The notes under the pieces are model-generated. The model made no database searches. It saw only the letters and a program-made list of their open reading frames with translations, and was not told where the DNA came from. Position numbers and translations under genes: made by a program. DNA of 23,626 nucleotides from Bacteroides sp. UBA1317 (GTDB lineage Bacteria; Bacteroidota; Bacteroidia; Bacteroidales; Bacteroidaceae). This document shows, one piece after another, positions 7,464 through 14,177 of the stretch (its first letter is position 1; every line of letters begins with the position of its first letter). The stretch lies in assembly GCA_002307035.1 (NCBI GenBank), contig DBTL01000133.1, forward strand, positions 1-23,626, in the 5' to 3' direction.

Positions 7464-8309
7464 CTATGCCAGCAGAAATTTCACAGCCGCCCAATTATTT
7501 TTTTCCTTGCTTTCGATAAACTGTAGTCCTAGTCTTTCGGCTTCTTCTCTGATCAAAGGAATATCTTCGGTATAAAAACCGCTCATATAGAGTTCACCTT
7601 GTACTTTCATGCAAGCTACGTAAGCTTCCATATCGTTGAGTAGTATATTTCGGTTGATATTTGCGATGACGACATCAAAGGGACCTTTGCCTTTTAGTGT
7701 GGATGCATCTCCCAATTCTACGGTGATGTCCGTCATGCCGTTCAAAGCAATATTTTCTTCTGAGTTATTCACGCACCATGAGTCAATGTCGATCGCGGTA
7801 ATGGGGTGCGCTCCACGCATGCGAGCCAAGATGGCCAGGATGGAAGTGCCGCATCCCATATCGAGCAATGACTTCTCACTCAAGTCACCATCCAGCAATT
7901 CACTGATGATGAGGCTTGTTGTCTCGTGGTGTCCCGTTCCGAATGCCATTTGAGGATTGATCACAATATCATATTCCGCTGGAGGAACATCCTGATGGAA
8001 AGTGCTGTGAATCACACATCTGTTGTCAATCACTATCGGCTGAAAAAAGTTTTTTTCCCATTCTTCATTCCAATCTTTATCTTCTGCTTCCTGCCAAGAG
8101 TAGTCAATGTTTGCATTTTCTATCGGGAAACAAGCAATCGCCTCTTTTAGCGTTTTTTCATCAAAGATATTTTGTTGAATATAACCCGTCAATCCACCTT
8201 CGGATTCTATGAAACTTTCAAATCCCACTTCGCCCAAAACAGCCGATAATACATCGTTTGCGGTTTCGGTACAAGGATTCGTATGGAAGATAAATTCTAA
8301 ATACTTCAT
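7464..8309 (-). CDS. prmA: Ribosomal protein L11 methyltransferase
   Basis: It transfers methyl groups from S-adenosylmethionine to amino groups of ribosomal protein L11 in the cytoplasm. The 281-residue product has the PrmA layout: an N-terminal L11-recognition domain (about 1-70, starting MKYLEFIF), a linker, then a class I methyltransferase domain. The diagnostic NPQMAFGTGHHETT lies at 118-131, the SAM-binding LLDMGCGTSILAI at 148-160, and the catalytic-loop ANINRNIL at 216-223. Length is near the usual 280-300. It is convergent with the lysozyme gene on one side and divergent from the 428-residue secreted protein on the other; a perfect -7 box lies 84 bases upstream. Symbol and function are secure. 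Confidence 0.96.
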   Translation of the reverse strand: MKYLEFIFHTNPCTETANDVLSAVLGEVGFESFIESEGGLTGYIQQNIFDEKTLKEAIACFPIENANIDYSWQEAEDKDWNEEWEKNFFQPIVIDNRCVIHSTFHQDVPPAEYDIVINPQMAFGTGHHETTSLIISELLDGDLSEKSLLDMGCGTSILAILARMRGAHPITAIDIDSWCVNNSEENIALNGMTDITVELGDASTLKGKGPFDVVIANINRNILLNDMEAYVACMKVQGELYMSGFYTEDIPLIREEAERLGLQFIESKEKNNWAAVKFLLA

Positions 8310-8393
8310 TGAGAGAATTTTATTAATCGTTAATAAACAAGCTTATAGACCTTACTGTTATTCTTTTTGAGAAAGAAAGCCTGTCATCAATCG

Positions 8394-8401
8394 CAAAGAT
8401 A
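8394..8401 (-). promoter_or_regulatory. Promoter -7 box of prmA
   Basis: On the minus strand it reads TATCTTTG, 8/8 to the Bacteroides TAnnTTTG. The -33 position is poor (TTAT around 8422-8425). It lies 84 bases upstream of the prmA start. Confidence 0.5.
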
Positions 8402-8408
8402 GGGTATT

Positions 8409-8422
8409 TAGGGAAATCCCTA
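8409..8422. repeat. Palindrome between divergent promoters, candidate operator
   Basis: TAGGGA (8409-8414) and TCCCTA (8417-8422) form a perfect inverted repeat with a 2-base centre. It overlaps the -33 region of the prmA promoter and lies upstream of the rightward promoter at 8444-8474, a suitable place for a regulator binding both. Confidence 0.35.
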
Positions 8423-8443
8423 TAATTAATTGGGGAAAATCTC

Positions 8444-8474
8444 TTAGTTATAGGATATGCCTTGTTTATCTTTG
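8444..8474 (+). promoter_or_regulatory. Promoter of the secreted protein / OMP operon
   Basis: The -7 box TATCTTTG (8467-8474) matches TAnnTTTG 8/8. The -33 box TTAG (8444-8447) matches TTTG 3/4, with a 19-base spacer. The ATG at 8519 lies about 45 bases further on. Confidence 0.65.
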
Positions 8475-8518
8475 TAACGTGAAGAAATAGAATTAGTAAC
8501 TATATAAACCGTGAGATT

Positions 8519-9805
8519 ATGAAAAAGATTGTTTTTTTATTGCTAATTGCCTTGTGCCTACCCTTGGCTATAATGGCACAAAGCTATGACGACCTTTATT
8601 TTACACCAAAAAAGGATGATAAAGCGGCTCAGGAAGAAAAAACTTCTTCAGAACAAAAAAAGAAAGGAGTTACCACTACTACTCGTGTCTATGCAACTCC
8701 GGCTACTGCTGTGGTAGTTCAGGATAGCAAAGGAAATGTGCGTGATGTAGATGAATATAACCGTCGTTACGATTCTTCTGATAATGACTTCGTGATGGAG
8801 GATGATACTTTGTATGTGAAGGAAAAGGAGCAATCCGATTTGGATGGCGAGTGGGTGAGCGGCTTTAATGGTTCGGAAGATGATTATGAATATGCCGAAC
8901 GTATTATCCGTTTCCGCAATCCTCGTTATGCGATATCAATCAGCAGTCCGCTTTATTGGGATATCGTTTACGGCACCAATTCATGGGACTGGAATGTATA
9001 TACTGACGGTATGTATGCTTACGCATTCCCTACGTTCACTAATAGACTGTGGTGGGACTGGCGTTATAACTCCTTTGGTTATGGTTGGGGATATCCTTAT
9101 TATTATGGAGGATGGTACTCTGATTATTGGGGTGGTTATTATGGCAGTTCTTGGTATTGGGGCTGGGGTGGTTACAACTATTATCCGGGCTATTGGAATG
9201 GTGGAGGTGGTCATTGGGCCAATAATAATCGTGTGTATACAAACCGTCGTTCAGTAGGAGATTATTCATCAGGTGGATCTCCCCGCCGTTCAAGTTATGC
9301 TACCGGCTCAACAGCTCGTCGTAGTTACAGTGATGGTAACCAATCGACTCGTACGTCGAACCGTAGAGTAGTTGGAATTCGTGAAACAGGTGAACGTCCG
9401 GGTGTAACCACTCGTACAGATGCTTCTTCATCACGCAGAACAACTTATACTCGTCCGAGTAGTACTCGTAGCCGTATCACTTACGAAGAAGTAGGCAGTG
9501 GAACTAGTAGTAGTTCTCGCAGATCTTCTTCGTCGACATATTCCTCAACACGGAGTAATTCAGAAGGTACTGTAAGAAGTTCTTCTTATTCTCGTGGAAG
9601 TTCATCTTCTACTCCTACACGCAGTTACTCTTCGGGTGAAAGCAGCAGGCGTTCTTCTTATAATAGCGGTTCTTCTTCTAGAAGTTATTCCCCAAGTAGT
9701 AGTAGTTCAAGTTCTTCCCGTGGTAGTAGCTCTTCAGCGGGAAGCTCTTCCAGATCAAGTAGTGGCAGTAGCAGTGGTGGATCATCAAGCAGGGGAAGAA
9801 GATAG
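8519..9805 (+). CDS. Secreted low-complexity protein, Tyr/Trp/Gly-rich then Ser/Arg-rich (428 aa)
   Basis: I recognise no characterised family. Residues 1-20 form a clear signal peptide (LLLIALCLPLAIMAQ), so the protein leaves the cytoplasm. Residues 22-130 are charged and probably contain the only ordinary folded part (VVVQDSKGNVRDVDEYNRRY). Residues 145-235 are extremely rich in Tyr, Trp and Gly (for example WGWGGYNYYPGYW). From 240 to the end the sequence is Ser/Arg-rich with poly-Ser runs (390-400) and ends SSRGRR. No lipobox, sortase signal or transmembrane helix is seen beyond the signal peptide. It is the first gene of an operon with the OmpP1-like protein 38 bases downstream, behind a strong promoter. 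A structural or surface-adhesive role in the envelope is a guess. Older Bacteroides annotation calls comparable Ser-rich proteins vitellogenin-like, which is composition only. Confidence 0.85.
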   Translation: MKKIVFLLLIALCLPLAIMAQSYDDLYFTPKKDDKAAQEEKTSSEQKKKGVTTTTRVYATPATAVVVQDSKGNVRDVDEYNRRYDSSDNDFVMEDDTLYVKEKEQSDLDGEWVSGFNGSEDDYEYAERIIRFRNPRYAISISSPLYWDIVYGTNSWDWNVYTDGMYAYAFPTFTNRLWWDWRYNSFGYGWGYPYYYGGWYSDYWGGYYGSSWYWGWGGYNYYPGYWNGGGGHWANNNRVYTNRRSVGDYSSGGSPRRSSYATGSTARRSYSDGNQSTRTSNRRVVGIRETGERPGVTTRTDASSSRRTTYTRPSSTRSRITYEEVGSGTSSSSRRSSSSTYSSTRSNSEGTVRSSSYSRGSSSSTPTRSYSSGESSRRSSYNSGSSSRSYSPSSSSSSSSRGSSSSAGSSSRSSSGSSSGGSSSRGRR

Positions 9806-9843
9806 AAGTGTAAAAAGTAAGTAGTAATTATAAAGAAGGAATT

Positions 9844-11397
9844 ATGAAAAAGATAACGAGTGTGGCAATGTTTGCCTTATTGGTCGCTACAAGTGCTGGT
9901 GCGCAAACAGTATATGATGCTGCTAAACTCACGGATAAAGATTTAAACGGAACTGCTCGTTTCGTTGGCATGGGAGGAGCTATGGGGGCCTTAGGTGGAG
10001 ATATATCCACCATTGGCACTAATCCGGCTGGTATCGGTATTTACCGGAGCAATGATGTGATGGGAACAATTAGTTTCTCAACTATCGGAACTGAAAGTAC
10101 TTATGGAGCGAATACAGTGAACTCTGATAGAAATCGCTTTACGTTTGATAATGTTGGATTTGTCTTTTCTTCCAAAATAGGCAATACAACTCCACTGAGA
10201 TATGTGAATTTTGGATTTAATTATCACCGCTCGAAATCGCTGAATAAGAATATGTCGATGGAAGGGCTGATAAATGAAGGACCGGATAATGCACTCTTGT
10301 CTCAAGTCAACCAAATGACTAATCAGGCTAATAATACGACTGCTGAATTGAGCGGTAATGATGCTTTTAACGATGGTAGTGTTGGTTGGTTATCTGCATT
10401 GGGATGGCAGGGTTATTTAATTGATAAAGATGGTAATGATTTTGTTTCTTACTTACCGTATGGTCCGGATGCTAAATTCCATTCCAAAGAGTCGGGTGGT
10501 GTTGATCAGTATGATTTTAATGTCGCATTTAACTTTAGCGATCGTCTTTATTTAGGTTTTACCATTGGTGCTTATGATGTGAACTATCGTAAATATTCTA
10601 TTTATGATGAAGATTATGGTAATGGGGAGGGGTATAATTTGCAGAGTTGGAATAATATAACAGGTTCAGGTTTTGATTTTAAATTGGGTGCTATTCTTCG
10701 TCCATTTGCAGAATTGCCTTTACGCATTGGGCTTGCCATACATACCCCGACATTCTACAAACTGACCTTGGATACCAGTGCTAGATTAGAATCAGACGTA
10801 TTTCTGAATGGTGGATCAACTACCACTCCTGTGGATATTGATACATACGAAGCTTTAAACAACAGAGATATGTCTCGTGATTTTGACTTACGTACTCCTT
10901 GGAAGTATAATCTGAGTTTAGGCTATACAATTGGCACTAATTTGGCTTTTGGAGCAGAATATGAGTATCAAGATTACTCTACCATGAAATTCCGTGACCC
11001 TGATTATGGCAGCTCTTGGTTTGATCATGAAAACGGTACGGTTAAAGACATGACAAAAGGAGTAAGTACGTTTCGTGTTGGCGCAGAGTATAAAGTAATA
11101 CCGGAATTTGCGTTTCGTTTGGGCTATAATTATATTTCAGCAGCTTTCAAAGATGATGCTTATAAAAATCTTGCCTATAATTCTATCAATACAGATACTG
11201 ATTTTGCGAATGCGGCTTCTACTAATAACTATACCATAGGTGTTGGCTATCGTGGGCAAGTGTTTTATACTGATTTAGCTTATCAATATAGCACATACAA
11301 GGAAGACTTTTATGCTTTTGATGAACTATACCTTAATTCAACCAAAGTAACAAATACAAAGAGTCAGGTTCTATTGACCTTAGGCATGAGATTCTAA
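9844..11397 (+). CDS. OmpP1/FadL/TodX-family outer-membrane beta-barrel protein
   Basis: The 517-residue product starts with a signal peptide (MKKITSVAMFALLVATSAGAQ), followed by the FadL-like N-terminal hatch: ARFVGMGGAMGALGGDIS, then GTNPAGIGIYRSND, the typical Asn-Pro-Ala motif. The rest alternates aromatic and polar strands and ends LTLGMRF, with the C-terminal Phe recognised by the BAM machinery. The family takes up hydrophobic compounds across the outer membrane. Bacteroides members are often labelled hemin receptors, but the sequence gives no ligand. It follows the low-complexity secreted protein by 38 bases and is closed by a terminator, so the two form a two-gene unit and may work together at the outer membrane. 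Family sure, substrate unknown. Confidence 0.88.
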   Translation: MKKITSVAMFALLVATSAGAQTVYDAAKLTDKDLNGTARFVGMGGAMGALGGDISTIGTNPAGIGIYRSNDVMGTISFSTIGTESTYGANTVNSDRNRFTFDNVGFVFSSKIGNTTPLRYVNFGFNYHRSKSLNKNMSMEGLINEGPDNALLSQVNQMTNQANNTTAELSGNDAFNDGSVGWLSALGWQGYLIDKDGNDFVSYLPYGPDAKFHSKESGGVDQYDFNVAFNFSDRLYLGFTIGAYDVNYRKYSIYDEDYGNGEGYNLQSWNNITGSGFDFKLGAILRPFAELPLRIGLAIHTPTFYKLTLDTSARLESDVFLNGGSTTTPVDIDTYEALNNRDMSRDFDLRTPWKYNLSLGYTIGTNLAFGAEYEYQDYSTMKFRDPDYGSSWFDHENGTVKDMTKGVSTFRVGAEYKVIPEFAFRLGYNYISAAFKDDAYKNLAYNSINTDTDFANAASTNNYTIGVGYRGQVFYTDLAYQYSTYKEDFYAFDELYLNSTKVTNTKSQVLLTLGMRF

Positions 11398-11435
11398 AAC
11401 AGACAAGTTTCCATAGATAATTTTTTTAGTGTCTG

Positions 11436-11470
11436 AACCTCGGAGTGTATCACCACCTCCGGGGTTTTTT
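11436..11470 (+). terminator. Rho-independent terminator after the OmpP1-like gene
   Basis: AACCTCGGAG (11436-11445) pairs with CTCCGGGGTT (11457-11466), ten pairs with one T-G wobble and an 11-base loop. It is followed directly by a run of T (GGTTTTTTATTT). This is the clearest intrinsic terminator in the window. Confidence 0.85.
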
Positions 11471-11582
11471 ATTTCCAAATGTTCTTGTTAAAGTTGGATG
11501 TTCCGGAAATAATACTCATTTTTGTAAAGCCTATTATAATAATGCGTTTAAGGCAATAAATAGATCGTTTTATGATTAATTC

Positions 11583-12197
11583 ATGAATACCAGTAATCCG
11601 CTCTCTGAAGAAAAGACTCTTTGGCAAGATTTTCTGGCCGGAGATAGGGATGCTTTTGCCCGACTTTTTCATCTGTATTCGGATGCAATGTACGCTTACG
11701 GAAAGAAAATCACTGCTGACAAGGAATTGGTGAAGGATACCATTCAGGATGTATTTGTGAAGTTGCATCAGAACCGTGCTAACTTAAGTGATACGGATTA
11801 TGTGAAAGGCTATCTTTTTATGGCTATGAAGCGTGCGCTTATCAATAAGTTGCAAACAAGAATGCTACTTTCACTGGATAATCAAGAAGAAGATGTACGC
11901 TTTGAAATTGAACTTTTGGCGCACCCCCATTCTGATGATGAAGACGAGTCGGATTATAGCGATGAACAGCGCCGACAGTTAGCGTTAGCGTTGAAAGAGT
12001 TAACGCCTCGTCAACGTGAAGCTGTTTATCTTTATTATATTCAGGAAGTTCCACTTAGTGAGATTCCGGCATTGCTGGGCATGAACTATCAGTCTGCCCG
12101 AAACTTGTTGCATCGGGCACTACTTAAACTTCGTCAGTCGGTTACTTCTTCTGAATTAGGAATTTCTCTCGTTTTGCTCCAATACCTTTCAAAGTAA
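11583..12197 (+). CDS. ECF-type RNA polymerase sigma factor (PUL regulator)
   Basis: The 204-residue product has sigma-70 region 2 at about 24-92 (AFARLFHLYSDAMYAYG, then DTIQDVFVKLH) and region 4 at about 133-184 (ELTPRQREAVYLYY, then helix-turn-helix IPALLGMNYQSARNLLHRAL), joined by an acidic linker (HSDDEDESDYSDE). No region 1 or 3 is present, as in ECF factors. In Bacteroides such factors drive transcription of a neighbouring susCD locus when released by a FecR-type anti-sigma factor. Here the only anti-sigma gene in view is at 21022-22104, beyond the PUL. Pairing is inferred from the shared locus. The last 56 bases overlap the 3' end of the GH65 gene on the other strand. The start at 11583 lies 112 bases after the terminator of the preceding gene; no clear promoter was recognised. 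Confidence 0.92.
   Translation: MNTSNPLSEEKTLWQDFLAGDRDAFARLFHLYSDAMYAYGKKITADKELVKDTIQDVFVKLHQNRANLSDTDYVKGYLFMAMKRALINKLQTRMLLSLDNQEEDVRFEIELLAHPHSDDEDESDYSDEQRRQLALALKELTPRQREAVYLYYIQEVPLSEIPALLGMNYQSARNLLHRALLKLRQSVTSSELGISLVLLQYLSK
12095..12119 (-). repeat. Hairpin inside the sigma gene, just past the GH65 stop
   Basis: TGCCCGA (12095-12101) pairs perfectly with TCGGGCA (12113-12119) around an 11-base loop. On the minus strand it lies about 22 bases after the GH65 stop codon and could end or stabilise the PUL transcript. No U-tract follows. It lies in conserved sigma region 4 codons, so it may be coincidental. Confidence 0.35.
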
Positions 12198-14172
12198 GTT
12201 TCTTCCAATGAGGTGGGAGAGTAGATTTTATCTGTATTATTCCATTATCAGTAATCTCCAATCCTCCGAATCCCATCATAATACTTTGAAGCACACCACC
12301 TGCACCTGTTACGAAGTAAGGGTTTGTACCGCCTTTCGTTTCAGCTATCACCCGAAAAGGTGGATTCAGGTTCGGTAAGTAAGCATCCTGAAAGAAATGC
12401 CAAGCCTTTTCTGCATTTCCCAGACGGGCATAGAGCAGAGAGAAAATGGCCTGAGTCATCGCAGGAGTGTCTTTCTCGGGAACACGTACTTCATAAAACG
12501 CCAAATCTTTCTTTATCTGTGCCGGATCGGATATAAGTCCCAAGGGATAAGCCAACAGATTGGCATCGGCCTGTTTTATTTTCTCTCCTTTGTAAGTGCT
12601 ATGCTCTTGTGTCACTCCATCTGCAAATTGAAGAATGAGCAGTTTGGATGCAACTTTTTCCCACTGAGTGTTAAGTGGTTGTTTCAGTATACGAGCAGCT
12701 TGTGTGGCTGCCATTAAATTGACTTTCGCTACTCCGTTAGTATAGGCATTATCGTCTACATTCTCTGCCCATTCGTCTGCAGCCACTACATTGCGGATGT
12801 GATAAGTGCCTTCGTTATCTGCTTCCGCTCTACTTAGCCAAAAGTTTGCAGTAGATTCTAAGATGGGGAAACCTTTCGTTTCAAGCCAGTTGCGATCTTG
12901 TGTTACCCGATAATAATTCCATGCTGCAAGGGCTACACAGCCTGAAATGTGGTGTTCAAAGGTTCCGGATAATGCCCATACGGGAGTCTCTTCGAACCCG
13001 CTGTCAGAACTTTCCCATGGATACATCGCTCCTTTGTAGCCATGTTCAAAGGCATTTTGCTTAGCTGCTTCCAAGCGGTTAAAGCGATAATCAATCAATG
13101 ATTCGGCCAGTTTAGGTTGCAACATCAGCAAGGCGGGGAAAATCCAAGTATCAGCATCCCAGAAGATATGGCCGTTATAACCTAGACCCGATAATCCCAT
13201 TGGGGAGATAGAGAGTGCTGATCCTTCGCGTACGAAGGAATATAGATGATAGATCATGCTGTGAACATCTTGTTGGGACTGCGCGTCACCTTCAATCTCA
13301 ATGTCGCTTTGCCATAATTCGTTCCACTGGTCGGTATGTCGCTGAATCAGCCTTTCGTATCCTTCGAGGTAGGCAAAAATGGTCAGTCGTTCTGCTTCAT
13401 TCATTGGGTCAGGATGGTGTGCTGAAGTGATTGTAGAACCAACAACACAGAATCGGTATGTTTCACCACTCTTTAACTGCTTAGAAAAACGCATGTTGTG
13501 GTTATTATTGTTTGGTGTGCTATGCATCACTCGTGGTTCATCATCTGCCGATTCCGGAAAGATGAATGCGGAGGAGGCACATATCTCCAGTTTTCCTGTA
13601 GGACTTTCTGCCTGAGTTGATAATAACTTAATCGATGCATGTTGACGATTTATTTCATTGAAGTACATCTGATTGTTGCGAAAGGCGTCCGGGGTTTCTT
13701 GTATGTTTGCTACTCCGATGGTGATATCTGTGCGAGGGGTGATTTCCACGACCAACATGGCGCAGTAGGGTAGTTGGCGTAGCGCAAGGTAGGAATAGGT
13801 AACTTCTGCCTTGTCTTCGAAACTAAATGAAGAGCGCTGCATTGCCTGCTTCATGTCCAACTCCTGCGTAAAGTTGCTGATATTCTCTCTACGAATCGTT
13901 TTGCCATTGATAGAGAGTGAAGTATTGAGCATATTGAAACCGTTTAAGAAATTGCTAACTCTTCCCCGTCCATACTTGTCGTAACTACCTGCCAGCACCA
14001 CACTGCTTGTGCGTAGTGGTTCCGGTGAGGAAACAAGACCCAGCATTCCATTGGCTACGGTCACTCCGTAGTAATTATCAGGGTTTATATCAGTCACTTT
14101 TATCTTCCACGGGTCTTGCGCATGGATTCCGATTGCGATAAGAGAAAATAAACAAAGGATGTACTTTTTCAT
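12142..14172 (-). CDS. Secreted GH65 glycoside hydrolase, probable inverting alpha-glucosidase (kojibiose-hydrolase-like)
   Basis: A 676-residue protein with a signal peptide (MKKYILCLFSLIAIGIHAQ). The N-terminal GH65 beta-sandwich spans ~20-270 and the (alpha/alpha)6 barrel ~300-640. Landmarks are GYNGHIFWDADTWIFP (331-346), AADEWAENVDDNAYTN (464-479) with E467 as general acid, KQADANLLAYP (533-543) and TGAGGVLQS (622-630). E611 in VIAETKGGTNPYF sits where GH65 hydrolases keep the catalytic base; phosphorylases bind phosphate instead. The E467-E611 spacing of 144 equals that of Glu472 and Glu616 in Flavobacterium johnsoniae FjGH65A, an alpha-1,2-glucosidase (from memory). Periplasmic export also argues against phosphorolysis. 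The start follows the GH13 stop by 5 bases, so the two are co-translated. Other GH65 activities, such as trehalose or nigerose cleavage, remain possible. The 3' end overlaps the sigma gene by 56 bases. Confidence 0.9.
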   Translation of the reverse strand: MKKYILCLFSLIAIGIHAQDPWKIKVTDINPDNYYGVTVANGMLGLVSSPEPLRTSSVVLAGSYDKYGRGRVSNFLNGFNMLNTSLSINGKTIRRENISNFTQELDMKQAMQRSSFSFEDKAEVTYSYLALRQLPYCAMLVVEITPRTDITIGVANIQETPDAFRNNQMYFNEINRQHASIKLLSTQAESPTGKLEICASSAFIFPESADDEPRVMHSTPNNNNHNMRFSKQLKSGETYRFCVVGSTITSAHHPDPMNEAERLTIFAYLEGYERLIQRHTDQWNELWQSDIEIEGDAQSQQDVHSMIYHLYSFVREGSALSISPMGLSGLGYNGHIFWDADTWIFPALLMLQPKLAESLIDYRFNRLEAAKQNAFEHGYKGAMYPWESSDSGFEETPVWALSGTFEHHISGCVALAAWNYYRVTQDRNWLETKGFPILESTANFWLSRAEADNEGTYHIRNVVAADEWAENVDDNAYTNGVAKVNLMAATQAARILKQPLNTQWEKVASKLLILQFADGVTQEHSTYKGEKIKQADANLLAYPLGLISDPAQIKKDLAFYEVRVPEKDTPAMTQAIFSLLYARLGNAEKAWHFFQDAYLPNLNPPFRVIAETKGGTNPYFVTGAGGVLQSIMMGFGGLEITDNGIIQIKSTLPPHWKKLTLKGIGAKREKFLIQKK

Positions 14173-14177
14173 GGTGG

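Noticed and set aside
9517..9790. Trinucleotide Ser-codon runs as a possible CRISPR-like or satellite repeat
   Set aside because: The runs are in frame, mix AGT, TCT and TCA codons and have no fixed unit length; they are low-complexity coding sequence.
8868..9824. Several ORFs (up to 129 residues) in other frames of the low-complexity secreted protein
   Set aside because: Repetitive Gly/Trp/Ser codons leave stop-free alternate frames; the translations are Ile/Val/Met-rich repeats with no protein-like features.
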